Shown piece by piece: positions 27,108 through 36,473 of a stretch of DNA of 64,000 bases (position 1 is the first letter of the stretch; each line of letters begins with the position of its first letter). The stretch comes from Cryobacterium sp. MP_M3 (GTDB lineage Bacteria > Actinomycetota > Actinomycetes > Actinomycetales > Microbacteriaceae). Where the stretch lies: positions 62,001 through 126,000 of the forward strand of contig NZ_JADOVI010000002.1 in the NCBI RefSeq assembly GCF_015752155.1, read 5' to 3'. A program made the translations under genes and the position numbers. The notes under the pieces are model-generated. The model did no database searches, had not been told where the DNA came from, and was given only the letters and a program-made list of their open reading frames with translations.

Positions 27108-27926
27108 TCAGGCGGCGGGGGCGAGGAGCGCCGGCCACCAGGCGAGGGCCAGCGGGTAGCCGACGAACGAGAGGATGTCCAGGATCGCGTGCGCGATCAC
27201 CAGCGGCATCGTGCGCCCCCAGCGGGTGTAGCACCACCCGAACACGACGCCCATCACCGCGTTGCCGATGAACGGGCCGATGCCCTGGTAGAGGTGGTAG
27301 CTGCCGCGGAGCAGTGCCGTCGACCCGATGATCGTCCAGGTCGACCAGCCGAGCTCCCGCAGCCGGGTGAAGAGGTAGCCGACGACGATGAGCTCCTCGG
27401 TCAGGCCGGCCCGCAGGGCGGAGAAGACGAGGATCGGAATCGTCCACCAGAACGTGTCGATCGGCTTGGGCACGACCGCGACAGTGATCCCCAGCATCCG
27501 CCCGGCCAGGTAGAGGGCCAGGCCGGGGATGCCGATGGCGAGCACGAGGCCGGCGCCGCGGAGCAGGTCCCTCCGTTTCTCGGTCAGGTCGAAACCCAGC
27601 CGGAGGAACGCGCTGCGCCCGGGCTGCCAGAGCAGGAAGAGCACCAGGGCGACGCCGAACAACTGGAAGAACAGGTCGAGGAACTGGTAGGTGAAATCGA
27701 GCCACTCCCGCGGCGACTGCGACCCGTTGATGGTGGCCGTCTGCTTCGCCAGCGGGGTCGTGTCGGTCAGCCGGCCGATGATCGCCACGATGGAATACAC
27801 GGCGGATGCCCCGAGCGAGAGCCCGAGGACGATCGCCACCTCCCAGTACCGGCCGGCGCGGCCCGGGCGGCCGGCGTCCGGGCGGCCGGCGTCCGGGCGG
27901 CCGGCGTCCGGGCGGCCCGGGTTCAC
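27108..27926 (-). CDS. CPBP family intramembrane protein
   Basis: A 272-residue multi-pass protein of the CPBP (Abi/Rce1-like) family. Motif 1 is RAGLTEELIVVGYLFTRLREL, with the two catalytic Glu kept but the usual Arg of EExxxR replaced by Val. Motif 2 is GSYHLYQGIG with the His. Motif 3 is NAVMGVVFGWCYTRWGRTMPLVIAHAILD with His/Asp. Proteolytic activity is plausible. GTG 27926 overlaps the upstream DCC stop (GTGA), so translation is coupled. The N-terminus carries a GRPDA repeat coded by a 15-bp tandem repeat. Confidence 0.85.
   Translation of the reverse strand: MNPGRPDAGRPDAGRPDAGRPGRAGRYWEVAIVLGLSLGASAVYSIVAIIGRLTDTTPLAKQTATINGSQSPREWLDFTYQFLDLFFQLFGVALVLFLLWQPGRSAFLRLGFDLTEKRRDLLRGAGLVLAIGIPGLALYLAGRMLGITVAVVPKPIDTFWWTIPILVFSALRAGLTEELIVVGYLFTRLRELGWSTWTIIGSTALLRGSYHLYQGIGPFIGNAVMGVVFGWCYTRWGRTMPLVIAHAILDILSFVGYPLALAWWPALLAPAA
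27865..27909. repeat. 15-bp tandem repeat, three copies, inside CPBP gene
   Basis: GGGCGGCCGGCGTCC occurs three times head to tail (27865-27879, 27880-27894, 27895-27909) with a partial fourth. It keeps the frame and encodes GRPDA repeats at the N-terminus of the CPBP protein. Copy number could vary between strains. Confidence 0.8.
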
Positions 27927-28315
27927 TCGGCGGGCCGCATCCGGCAGGCGGGCGTGCCGCCGGGGAGCCGGTGCCGGAACCGGGCGACCAGCCGGTAGCC
28001 GATGCCGGCCGCCCAGGACCAGGGCGGAACCGTGCCGAGCCAGCCGAGCATCCGCCAGCCGGGTGACGGCTGGCGCCGGAGCAGCGCGGCGACCGCCGCG
28101 GCGCCGCCGAACTGCCGATCCCCGTCGACGAGCCAGACCCGCGACCGGGCATCCGCGGTGGTCAGCGCGAACGCAGCCAGGTCCGTCCACTGGTACGGCG
28201 CCGCCGCCGGCATGGCCGGGAGGATGCGTCCGAGCCAGCCGACCGAGGTCGTGCAGAACGCGCAGTCGCCGTCGAAGATGAGAAGCGGCGGCCGCGCCGT
28301 GGTGTGACTGTCCAT
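27923..28315 (-). CDS. Thiol-disulfide oxidoreductase DCC family protein
   Basis: A 130-residue DCC protein. It opens with LLIFDGDCAFCTTSVGWLGR, with the D-x-D-C-x-F-C pattern that names the family. Later GDRQFGGAAAVAALLRRQP and a C-terminal WSWAAGIGYRLVARFRHRLPGG are also family-typical. It probably has a thioredoxin-like fold with a redox CxxC. ATG 28315 has only a poor ribosome binding site, so the true start may be nearby. It is coupled to the downstream CPBP gene and divergent from the ABC importer operon. Confidence 0.85.
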   Translation of the reverse strand: MDSHTTARPPLLIFDGDCAFCTTSVGWLGRILPAMPAAAPYQWTDLAAFALTTADARSRVWLVDGDRQFGGAAAVAALLRRQPSPGWRMLGWLGTVPPWSWAAGIGYRLVARFRHRLPGGTPACRMRPAE

Positions 28316-28541
28316 GGAGCAATCATCGCATCGTGCGTCCCTGTCGCGGATTTCCCGCCGCGGCGCAGAATCCGGCGGAATAGCACCGGATGACGAAACA
28401 ATCGTGCGTGTTGTGTTTCGCATCGGTAACGTTATTGCGTTTCAGTATGCGGAGCGCAGGGCGGGTACCTAAGGTCGAATTTATCTGGCGCGTCAGCCTG
28501 GCCACAAATCAGCCGCGCGCTCACATTGCACAGGAGGAAAA

Positions 28542-30158
28542 TTGAAGATCAACAGACTGGGTATCGCAGCCATCGCCCTGGCCGCGGTGGGGGCCCTCAC
28601 GCTGTCCGGCTGCGCCGGCGGCGGAGCTGCCACTCCGACGGCGTCGAGCAACGCGAAAGCGATCATCACGACGAACGGCTCCGAGCCGCAGAACCCGTTG
28701 GTCCCGACCAACATCAACGAGGTGGGCGGCGGAAAGATCGTCGACGCGGTCTTCGCCGGGCTCGTCTACTACGACGAGAAGGGCGCGCCGATCAACGACG
28801 TCGCCGACTCGATCAAGTCGGACGACAACAAGACTTTCACGATCAAGATCAAATCCGGCCTGAAGTTCACGAATGACGAGCCCGTCACGTCGTCGAGCTT
28901 CGTCGACGCCTGGCAGTACGGCGCGCTACTGAGCAACGCGCAGCTCGGGAGCTACTTCTTCGAGAACATCGAAGGCTTCAGCTACGACGAGGACAGCCCC
29001 CTCACCGGCCTGAAGGTCGTCGACGACACCACCTTCACGGTCACCCTGACGGACGCACTGTCCGACTTCCCGCTGCGCCTCGGTTATTCGGCGTTCTACC
29101 CGCTCCCGGCCGCCGCGTTCAAGGACATTGCAGCCTTCGGCGAGAACCCGATCGGCAACGGCCCGTACATGCTGGCCGCCAAGGGCGCCTGGAAGCACAA
29201 CGAGAAGATCGACCTCGTCGTCAACCCGGCCTACGACGGTGGACGCAAGGCCAAGAACGGCGGCCTGTCCATCATCTTCTACGCCAACCAGGGCGCCGCC
29301 TATTCCGACCTGCTCGCGAACAACCTCGACGTGCTCGACGCCATCCCGGACAGCGCCTACGGCACCTATGAGAAGGACCTCGGCGACCGCGCCGTGAACC
29401 AGCCGTCCGCCGTGTTCCAGTCCTTCACCATCCCGGCCCGGCTCCCGCACTTCGACGGCGAAGAGGGCAAGCTGCGTCGTGCGGCCATCTCGATGGCGAT
29501 CAACCGTGAGGAGATCACCAAGATCATCTTCTCCGGCACCCGCACCCCGGCATCCGACTTCACCTCGCCCGTGATCGACGGCTGGTCCGACAAGCTCAAG
29601 GGCGCGGACATGCTCAAGTTCAACGCCAAGCAGGCGAAGAAGCTGTGGGCCGAAGCCGACGCCATCTCCCCGTGGTCCGGCTCCTTCCAGATCGCATACA
29701 ACGCGGACGGCGGCCACCAGGGCTGGGTGGACGCGGCCATGAACGGCATCAAGAACACCCTCGGCATCGACGCGTCCGGCGCGCCGTACCCGACGTTCAA
29801 GGAAGCCCGCACGCTGATCACGGACCGCACCATCCAGACCGCGTTCCGCACCGGATGGCAGGCCGACTACCCGGGCCTGTTCAACTTCCTCGGCCCGATC
29901 TATGCGACCAAGGCCTCGTCCAACGACGGCGACTACTCGAACCCCAAGTTCGACGCACTGCTGAAGAAGGGCTCCACCGAAAGTGACCTGGCAGCAGCGA
30001 ACAAGGACTTCCAGGCCGCGCAGGAGATCCTGCTCCAGGACCTCCCGGCGATCCCGCTCTGGTACGCCAACGTGACCGGTGGTTTCGGCACGAGCGTTCA
30101 GAACGTGAAGTTCGGCTGGAACTCGGTACCGATCTACAACGAGATCACCAAGGGCTAG
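28542..30158 (+). CDS. Peptide ABC transporter substrate-binding lipoprotein, copy 1
   Basis: A 538-residue family-5 (DppA/OppA-like) binding protein. TTG 28542 is fixed by AGGAGG 6 nt upstream. The lipoprotein signal is KINRLGIAAIALAAVGALTLSGC. The mature part includes NGSEPQNPLVPTNINEVGGGKIVDAVFAGLVYYD, GNGPYMLAAKGAWKHNEKIDLVVNPAYDGG and the C-terminal ILLQDLPAIPLWYANVTGG. It captures oligopeptides or a similar ligand outside the membrane for the 32068-35715 permease/ATPase set. The next gene is a close tandem duplicate. Confidence 0.93.
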   Translation: MKINRLGIAAIALAAVGALTLSGCAGGGAATPTASSNAKAIITTNGSEPQNPLVPTNINEVGGGKIVDAVFAGLVYYDEKGAPINDVADSIKSDDNKTFTIKIKSGLKFTNDEPVTSSSFVDAWQYGALLSNAQLGSYFFENIEGFSYDEDSPLTGLKVVDDTTFTVTLTDALSDFPLRLGYSAFYPLPAAAFKDIAAFGENPIGNGPYMLAAKGAWKHNEKIDLVVNPAYDGGRKAKNGGLSIIFYANQGAAYSDLLANNLDVLDAIPDSAYGTYEKDLGDRAVNQPSAVFQSFTIPARLPHFDGEEGKLRRAAISMAINREEITKIIFSGTRTPASDFTSPVIDGWSDKLKGADMLKFNAKQAKKLWAEADAISPWSGSFQIAYNADGGHQGWVDAAMNGIKNTLGIDASGAPYPTFKEARTLITDRTIQTAFRTGWQADYPGLFNFLGPIYATKASSNDGDYSNPKFDALLKKGSTESDLAAANKDFQAAQEILLQDLPAIPLWYANVTGGFGTSVQNVKFGWNSVPIYNEITKG

Positions 30159-30176
30159 TCTGAACTGAGCACGAGG

Positions 30177-30207
30177 AAAGGGCGATGACGCACTGTCATC
30201 GCCCTTT
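30177..30207 (+). terminator. Intrinsic terminator between the two binding-protein genes
   Basis: A 13-bp perfect stem (30177-30189 with 30195-30207) with loop GCACT, followed by a pyrimidine-rich CTTCC. It should reduce read-through from the first binding-protein gene to the second, so copy 1 can be expressed at higher level than the rest. Confidence 0.8.
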
Positions 30208-30255
30208 CTTCCTGCCCGGCGCGCAGTGTGCGTTCGCCCGGCACAGGAGGAAAAA

Positions 30256-31869
30256 GTGAATATCACCAAACTAGGCGTCACCGCCATTACGCTGGCCGCC
30301 ATCGGGGCTCTCTCGCTCTCCGGCTGCGCCGGAGGGGGCGCCGCGCCGGCGTCGAAGGCGAACGCGGCCGCGATCATCTCGACGAACGGGTCGGAGCCAC
30401 AGAATCCGTTGATCCCGACGGCGACGACTGAGACCGGCGGCGGCAAGATCGTCAACTCGATCTTCGCCGGACTGGTCTACTACGACGCCAAGGGAGCGAC
30501 CGTCAACGACGTCGCCGAGGCGATCACGACCGACGACAACACGACCTACACCATCAAGATCAAGCCGGGCCTCACCTTCAGCGACGGCCAGGCGCTCACG
30601 TCGAACAGCTTCGTCGACGCGTGGCAGTACGGCGCGCTGCTCAGCAACGGCCAGCTGGGGAGCTCCTTCTTCTCGGACATCGCCGGATACAGCGTCGAGA
30701 AGGACAGCCCGCTGACCGGCCTCACCGTCGTCGACGACACCACCTTCACCGTCGCCCTGACCGCCCCTCTGGCCGATTTCCCCCAGCGCCTCGGCTACGC
30801 GGCGTTCTACCCGCTCCCGGCATCCGCGTTCGCGGACATGGCCGCCTTCGGTGAGAGCCCGATCGGCAACGGCCCGTACATGCTCGCCGGCCCCAAGGCC
30901 TGGAAGCACAACGAGAAGATCGACCTCGTCGTCAACCCGGCCTACGACGGCGGGCGGAAGCCGAAGAACGGCGGCCTGTCGATCACCTTCTACGCCAACG
31001 AGGGCGCGGCCTACTCCGACCTGCTCGCGAACAACCTCGACGTGCTCGACGCGATCCCGGACAGCGCCTACGGCACCTACCAGAGCGACCTGGGCGACCG
31101 GGTCGTCAACCAGCCGGCCGCGATCCTGCAGGCCGTGACGATCCCGGCCCGGTTGCCGCACTTCTCCGGCGAGGAGGGCACCCTGCGCCGCCGGGCGCTG
31201 TCGATGGCGATCAACCGGGAGGAGATCACCAAGATCATCTTCTCCGGCACCCGCACCCCGGCCTCCGACTTCACCTCGCCCGTGGTCGACGGCTGGTCAG
31301 ACACCCTCAAGGGCGCGGACGTGCTGAAGTTCAACGCGAAGGCCGCCAAGAAGCTCTGGGCCCAGGCCGACGCCATCTCGCCGTGGACCGGCAGCTTCCA
31401 GATCGCCTACAACGCCGACGGCGGCCACCAGGGCTGGGTCGACGCCGCGTCGAACAGCATCAAGAACACCCTCGGGATCGACGCCTCCGGAGCACCGACA
31501 CCGACGTTCGCCCAGGCGCGCACCGCGATCGCCGACCGCAGCATCCAGACCGCCTTCCGGTCGGGCTGGCAGGCCGACTACCCGAGCCTGTACAACTTCC
31601 TCCAGCCGTCGTACGCGACCAAGGCCGGATCCAACGACGGGGAGTACTCGAACCCTGAGTTCGACGCGCTGCTGGCGCGCGGTTCCGCCGAGGCCGACGT
31701 GACCGCGGCGAACAGCGACTTCCAGAAGGCGCAGGAGATCCTGCTGCAGGACCTGCCCGCCATCCCGCTCTGGTATGCCAATGTCACGGGCGGTGTCGGG
31801 CTCGATGTGCACGGCGTCGTCTTCGGCTGGGACTCGGTTCCGCTCTTCAACGAGATCACCAAGGGCTAG
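30256..31869 (+). CDS. Peptide ABC transporter substrate-binding lipoprotein, copy 2
   Basis: A 537-residue paralogue of the preceding gene, roughly 80% identical throughout. GTG 30256 with AGGAGG upstream. Signal and lipobox: NITKLGVTAITLAAIGALSLSGC. Differences cluster in short segments (for instance TATTETGGG for TNINEVGGG). The duplication extends past the stop: both genes end KG-stop followed by TCTGAACT. Two binding proteins for one transporter may differ in ligand preference; that is inference. Confidence 0.93.
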   Translation: MNITKLGVTAITLAAIGALSLSGCAGGGAAPASKANAAAIISTNGSEPQNPLIPTATTETGGGKIVNSIFAGLVYYDAKGATVNDVAEAITTDDNTTYTIKIKPGLTFSDGQALTSNSFVDAWQYGALLSNGQLGSSFFSDIAGYSVEKDSPLTGLTVVDDTTFTVALTAPLADFPQRLGYAAFYPLPASAFADMAAFGESPIGNGPYMLAGPKAWKHNEKIDLVVNPAYDGGRKPKNGGLSITFYANEGAAYSDLLANNLDVLDAIPDSAYGTYQSDLGDRVVNQPAAILQAVTIPARLPHFSGEEGTLRRRALSMAINREEITKIIFSGTRTPASDFTSPVVDGWSDTLKGADVLKFNAKAAKKLWAQADAISPWTGSFQIAYNADGGHQGWVDAASNSIKNTLGIDASGAPTPTFAQARTAIADRSIQTAFRSGWQADYPSLYNFLQPSYATKAGSNDGEYSNPEFDALLARGSAEADVTAANSDFQKAQEILLQDLPAIPLWYANVTGGVGLDVHGVVFGWDSVPLFNEITKG

Positions 31870-31885
31870 TCTGAACTAAACGCGC

Positions 31886-31916
31886 GCGGGGGCGGTGACC
31901 GACTCAACGCCCCCGC
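31886..31916 (+). terminator. Hairpin after second binding-protein gene
   Basis: GCGGGGGCG (31886-31894) pairs with CGCCCCCGC (31908-31916) over a 13-nt loop. There is no U run. It may be an attenuator or mRNA stabiliser between the binding-protein and permease genes. Confidence 0.55.
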
Positions 31917-32067
31917 ACCATGACCGACACGAATGAACGCTGCACCCGGGCTCGGCCCGGAGTGTGCCGCCTTGCAGGTAATCTGTAAAAACTCCGGTCG
32001 CTCGATCACAGATAGGTTCCTCATCCCGTATGACCAACTACATTGATCCGCAAGGCATAGGCGCCTC

Positions 32068-32997
32068 GTGACCGGATACATCTTCAGGCGAATCCTCCAG
32101 GCGATCCCCGTGTTCCTGGGCACGACCTTCCTGATCTACTTCATGGTCTTCGCGATGCCGGGCGACCCGATCGTCGCCCTCTTCGGCGACAAGACCCCGA
32201 ACCCGGCCGTCGTGGCCCAGCTGCGGGCCCAGTACCACCTGGACCAGCCGTTCATCGTGCAGTACCTGATCTACCTCGGCGGGATCTTCCGCGGGGACTT
32301 CGGACTGTCCTTCTCCGGCGAGCCCGTCACCGCGATCCTGGCCCGCACGTTCCCGGTCACGGCCAGGCTCGCCATCCTGGCCCTGTTGTTCGAGACGTTC
32401 TTCGGCATCCTGGTCGGGCTCGTCTCCGGCCTCCGCAAGGGCAAGCTGTTCGACGCGAGCTCGCTCGCCGTCAGCCTGATCCTCATCTCGCTGCCGATCT
32501 TCGTGATCGCATTCGTCGGCCAGTACGTGTTCGGCGTCTGGCTCGGCTGGGCGCGCACGACGGTGAGCAGCGGCGCCCCCCTGCAGGACCTGGTCCTGCC
32601 GGCCCTGGTGCTCGCGAGCGTGAGCTTCGCCCAGATCGTGCGCCTCACCCGAGCGTCGGTGATCGAGACCTCCGGGCTCGACTTCGTGCGCACCGCCTAC
32701 AGCAAGGGGCTCAGCAGCCGCCGGGTCATCCCCGTGCACATCCTGCGCAACTCGCTCATCCCGGTGGTCACGTACCTCGCGACCGACTTCGGCGTGCTCC
32801 TCGTCGGCGCCACGATCACGGAGGGCATCTTCAACGTGCCCGGCGTCGGAAACACCCTGTACCAGGCCATCATCCGCGGCGAGGGACCCACCGTGGTCTC
32901 CTTCGTCACCGTGATGGTCCTGATCTACCTCGTCGTCAACATCCTGGTGGACCTGTTCTACGGTCTGCTCGACCCAAGGATTCGCTATGTCAAGTAA
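32068..32997 (+). CDS. Peptide ABC transporter permease (DppB-like)
   Basis: A 309-residue inner-membrane permease with six membrane segments, starting YIFRRILQAIPVFLGTTFLIYFMVFAMPGDP, the usual DppB/OppB opening. The cytoplasmic EAA loop is around ASVIETSGLDFVRTAYSKGLSSRRVIPVHILRNSLIPVVTYLA. The GTG 32068 start has only a weak AAGG upstream. It lies 198 bp after the second binding-protein gene and overlaps the next permease gene by 11 bp. Confidence 0.93.
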   Translation: MTGYIFRRILQAIPVFLGTTFLIYFMVFAMPGDPIVALFGDKTPNPAVVAQLRAQYHLDQPFIVQYLIYLGGIFRGDFGLSFSGEPVTAILARTFPVTARLAILALLFETFFGILVGLVSGLRKGKLFDASSLAVSLILISLPIFVIAFVGQYVFGVWLGWARTTVSSGAPLQDLVLPALVLASVSFAQIVRLTRASVIETSGLDFVRTAYSKGLSSRRVIPVHILRNSLIPVVTYLATDFGVLLVGATITEGIFNVPGVGNTLYQAIIRGEGPTVVSFVTVMVLIYLVVNILVDLFYGLLDPRIRYVK

Positions 32998-33973
32998 CCC
33001 CACCGGCGGGCCCACCGACGTCACACCCGTCGGCGGACGCTCCAGCACCCACTACGTCGCCCCCCTGGACGAGACGCCGCTGGTCAGCGTCGACGCCGTC
33101 AAGGTCGCCGAGAAGCGCAGCAACCTCTGGATCGACGCGTGGCAGGACGTGCGTCGTCGGCCGATGTTCTGGATCTCCGCGGCACTGATCCTCGTCGTCG
33201 CCCTCGTGGCGCTGTTCCCCGGCCTGTTCACCCAGACGCCGCCGAACAACAACTGCATCCTCGGCAACAGCAACGGCGGGCCGGCCGATGGCCACCCGCT
33301 CGGCTTCACCAAGCAGGGCTGCGACATCTACTCGCGGATCGTGCACGGGACGTCGACGTCGCTGTCGGTCGGATTCATCGTGATCGTGCTGACGACGACC
33401 CTCGGCATCCTGTTCGGTGCATTCGCCGGTTTCTACGGCGGCTGGGTCGACGCCGTGCTGTCCCGCCTCGGCGACATCTTCTTCTCCATCCCGTACATCC
33501 TCGCCGCGGTCGTCATCATGTCGGTGCTGTCCCAGTACCGGAGCGTGTGGAGCATCTCGCTCGCGATCGGTATCTTCGCCTGGCCCTCGACGGCCCGTGT
33601 GCTGCGATCGGAGATCCTCCGGGTGAAGAACGCGGACTTCGTCATGGCGTCCACCGCGCTCGGCCTGTCCCGGTTCAAGATCCTGCTCAAGCACGTTCTG
33701 CCGAACTCGATCGCCCCCGTGATCGTGATCACGACCATCTCCCTAGCCGGCGCCATCGTCGCCGAGGCAAGCCTGTCGTTCCTCGGCGTCGGCCTGGGCA
33801 GCAACATCATGAGTTGGGGCAACGACATCAACCAGGCCCAGAACGACCTGCGCACCGCCCCGCAGACGCTGATCCTCCCGTCCATCGCTCTCTCCGTTAC
33901 CGTGTTCGCGTTCATCTCGCTCGGCGAGGTCGTACGCGACGCACTCGACCCGAAGGCGAGGGCGCTTCGATGA
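32987..33973 (+). CDS. Peptide ABC transporter permease (DppC-like)
   Basis: A 328-residue permease of the DppC/OppC type. A long N-terminal cytoplasmic part (about 60 residues) precedes the first membrane segment. The periplasmic loop contains NNNCILGNSNGGPADGHPLGFTKQGCDIYSRIVHG, with two Cys that could form a disulfide. The EAA loop is VMASTALGLSRFKILLKHVLPNSIAPVIV. The start overlaps the previous gene, and its end overlaps the ATPase start (ATGA), so the three are co-translated. Confidence 0.93.
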   Translation: MSSNPTGGPTDVTPVGGRSSTHYVAPLDETPLVSVDAVKVAEKRSNLWIDAWQDVRRRPMFWISAALILVVALVALFPGLFTQTPPNNNCILGNSNGGPADGHPLGFTKQGCDIYSRIVHGTSTSLSVGFIVIVLTTTLGILFGAFAGFYGGWVDAVLSRLGDIFFSIPYILAAVVIMSVLSQYRSVWSISLAIGIFAWPSTARVLRSEILRVKNADFVMASTALGLSRFKILLKHVLPNSIAPVIVITTISLAGAIVAEASLSFLGVGLGSNIMSWGNDINQAQNDLRTAPQTLILPSIALSVTVFAFISLGEVVRDALDPKARALR

Positions 33974-35715
33974 GCGAGCCACTTTCCACCACTGCTGCGG
34001 TGAAGCCGCTCCTCGAGATCAAGAACCTCCAGGTCGGCTTCCAGACCCAGAACGGTCTCGTCCCCGCCGTCAACGGCATCGACATCACCCTGATGCCGGG
34101 GCAGACCCTCGCCATCGTCGGCGAGAGCGGTTCCGGGAAGTCCACGACCGCGCACGCGATCATCAACCTGCTCCCCGGCTCGGGCCGGATCACGGGCGGT
34201 GAGGTGCTCTTCGAAGGCCGCGACCTCACCAGGCTCAACGAGAAGCAGCTCGAAGAGGTGCGCGGGCGGATGATCGGGTTCGTGCCCCAGGACCCGATGG
34301 CCAACCTCAACCCTGTCTGGAGCATCGGTTTCCAGGTCGAAGAGGCCATCCGGGCCAACGGCATCGCCACCGGCAAAGAGGTCAAGCAGCACGCCATCCG
34401 GGTGCTCAAAGAGGCCGGGCTCGCGGATGCCGACAAGCGCCTGCGCCAGTTCCCGCACCAGTTCTCCGGCGGCATGCGCCAGCGCGTCCTGATCGGGATG
34501 GGTCTCTCCTCCAGGCCCAAGCTGCTCATCGCCGACGAGCCGACCTCGGCCCTCGACGTCACGGTGCAGCGCGTCATCCTCGACCATCTCGCCACCCTGA
34601 CCCGGGAAATCGGCACCGCCGTGCTCTTCATCACCCACGACCTGGGCCTCGCCGCCGAACGCGCCGAGCAGCTCGTCGTGATGTACAAGGGCAAGGTCGT
34701 CGAGTCCGGTCCATCGCGGGAGATCCTCGAGAACCCGATCCACCCGTACACGCAGCGTCTCGTCGCCGCGGCGCCGAGCCTCGCCTCCCGCCGGATCCAG
34801 TCCTCCCAGAAGAACCTGACCGACCTCGGTTACAGCGCCCCGCGCGCCGCCGCGGGCCTCGACCTGGTCGAGGCGGCCGAAGCCCGCGCCGGCAAGCAGG
34901 CCGCCACCACGACCGCCGGCGGACCGGCGATCAAGGTCGACGCCCTGACCAAGATCTACAAGATCCGCGGTGCGAAGCGGGACGCGCGGGACTTCAAGGC
35001 TGTCGACGACGTCTCCTTCACGGTCGAGCGCGGCACCACCATGGCGCTCGTCGGCGAGTCCGGATCCGGCAAGTCCACCGTCGCGAAGCTCTTGCTCCGC
35101 CTCGAGGATGCCTCCAGCGGCACGATCGCGATCGGCGGACAAGACACCGCGACGCTGCGCGGCCGCGCCCTCCTGGACCTTCGGCGCACCATGCAGCCGG
35201 TCTTCCAGGACCCGTACGGTTCCCTCGACCCGCTGCGCAACATCGGCAACACCATCGCCGAACCGCTGCAGGTGCACCGGGTCGGTGACCGGGCGTCACG
35301 CCGGTCCAGGGTGGACGAACTGCTCGACCAGGTGGCGCTGCCCTCCGCCCTGGCAACCCGGTACCCGAACGAACTGTCCGGCGGTCAGCGCCAGCGTGTC
35401 GCGATCGCCCGGGCGCTCGCGCTCAAGCCGGAGATCGTGATCCTCGACGAGGCGGTGTCGGCGCTCGACGTGCTGGTGCAGGCACAGATCCTGCGGTTGC
35501 TCGCCGACCTGCAGGCCGAACTCGGGTTGACCTACCTGTTCATCACCCACGACCTCGCCGTCGTCCGGGTCATCGCCGACCACGTCTGTGTCATGCAGCG
35601 CGGCAAGATCGTGGAATCCTCCACCGTCGACAAGGTCTTCGACAACCCGCAGCAGGACTACACCAGGGAACTGCTCAACGCGATCCCCGGTGCGAACCTG
35701 AAGCTCGGCGTCTAG
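33970..35715 (+). CDS. Peptide ABC transporter ATPase, fused DppD-DppF type
   Basis: A 581-residue double ATPase. First half: Walker A GESGSGKST, signature FSGGMRQR, Walker B LLIADEPTSALD. Second half (from about 320): GESGSGKST, LSGGQRQR, IVILDEAVSALD, in which the usual Pro of the DEP motif is Ala. The Cys-rich oligopeptide C-terminal motif seen in the second importer's ATPase is missing from both halves, so an iron-sulfur cluster is not expected. It energises the 32068-33973 permease pair. Confidence 0.93.
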   Translation: MSEPLSTTAAVKPLLEIKNLQVGFQTQNGLVPAVNGIDITLMPGQTLAIVGESGSGKSTTAHAIINLLPGSGRITGGEVLFEGRDLTRLNEKQLEEVRGRMIGFVPQDPMANLNPVWSIGFQVEEAIRANGIATGKEVKQHAIRVLKEAGLADADKRLRQFPHQFSGGMRQRVLIGMGLSSRPKLLIADEPTSALDVTVQRVILDHLATLTREIGTAVLFITHDLGLAAERAEQLVVMYKGKVVESGPSREILENPIHPYTQRLVAAAPSLASRRIQSSQKNLTDLGYSAPRAAAGLDLVEAAEARAGKQAATTTAGGPAIKVDALTKIYKIRGAKRDARDFKAVDDVSFTVERGTTMALVGESGSGKSTVAKLLLRLEDASSGTIAIGGQDTATLRGRALLDLRRTMQPVFQDPYGSLDPLRNIGNTIAEPLQVHRVGDRASRRSRVDELLDQVALPSALATRYPNELSGGQRQRVAIARALALKPEIVILDEAVSALDVLVQAQILRLLADLQAELGLTYLFITHDLAVVRVIADHVCVMQRGKIVESSTVDKVFDNPQQDYTRELLNAIPGANLKLGV

Positions 35716-35727
35716 ACAGCCTGCCGT

Positions 35728-35755
35728 GCGGGAGGCCGGTCGCCCGGCCTCCCGC
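35728..35755 (+). terminator. Hairpin terminator after first importer operon
   Basis: A 12-bp GC-rich perfect stem (35728-35739 with 35744-35755) and a 4-nt loop, 12 nt after the ATPase stop. No U tract follows, as is common in high-GC actinobacteria. Confidence 0.6.
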
Positions 35756-35776
35756 CGACCCGCCCGGGGAGGACAG

Positions 35777-36364
35777 ATGGCGACCGGCGCACCCGCGGTC
35801 CGCGCGATCACGTTCCGCGCGAACTCGTCCGTTCTGGTCTTCGCCGCGGTCGTCGTCGCCTGCGCCGTGCTGCTTGGCGATGCCGGTGCCCGGCAGCGCT
35901 GGGACGTCGTCGCCGCAGCGCTGCCTGCGGCGGTCCTGGTGCTCTGGGCGGCCTGGCTGGTGTTCCTGCGGCCGTGCCTCCGGGTGGGTGAGGACGGGCT
36001 CACCGTGGTGAACATCGTTCGGACCACCGTGGTGCCGTGGGACCAGGTCGACGAGGTGACGACCCGGTTCCAGACGGTCGTGATCCTGGTGTCGGGGGAG
36101 CGGCTGCGCTGCTGGGGTGCGCCGACGGCGGCCCGGCCAGCCCGGCCCGGCCGCAGGAATGACGCGGCCCTGGGCCCGGACGGCCGGATGCCCGGCTCCC
36201 CGGTGCAGACGCTCGTCGAGTCCCGGCTGGCGAGAGCCGGTCGACCGGCCGGCCCGGCCGGAGCCGTGCTCCGGCGCTGGAACATCGTTCCGATCGGCGC
36301 CGGCCTGGCCCTCGCCCTGGTCGTGGCGGCCCAGCTCGCGGCCGCCGGATCGCGCTTTCTCTGA
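35777..36364 (+). CDS. Membrane protein with PH-like domain (195 aa)
   Basis: ATG 35777 is preceded by GGGGAGGAC. Two N-terminal membrane segments (SVLVFAAVVVACAVLLG, VVAAALPAAVLVLWAAWLVFL) are followed by a bacterial PH-type beta domain: PCLRVGEDGLTVVNIVRTTVVPWDQVDEVTTRFQTVVI, with the V-W-QV signature. A Pro/Arg-rich linker and one C-terminal membrane segment (IVPIGAGLALALVVAAQLAAAG) follow. Such small PH proteins are common actinobacterial membrane proteins of unknown role. It lies between the two importers but after a terminator, so it is probably separate. Confidence 0.82.
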   Translation: MATGAPAVRAITFRANSSVLVFAAVVVACAVLLGDAGARQRWDVVAAALPAAVLVLWAAWLVFLRPCLRVGEDGLTVVNIVRTTVVPWDQVDEVTTRFQTVVILVSGERLRCWGAPTAARPARPGRRNDAALGPDGRMPGSPVQTLVESRLARAGRPAGPAGAVLRRWNIVPIGAGLALALVVAAQLAAAGSRFL

Positions 36365-36473
36365 TCTGGGCCATCCCGAACGTTCCGCGCCCGCAGAAAA
36401 TTCGAAGATAAATCGACTTCCCGTGAATGCTGCGACGCACCGGGTGGTGGCGCGCAGTTCCCTCACTCTGGCA

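Noticed and set aside
27841..27925. CRISPR-like repeat cluster
   Set aside because: The 15-bp units are directly adjacent without spacers and encode a peptide repeat, so this is a simple tandem repeat.
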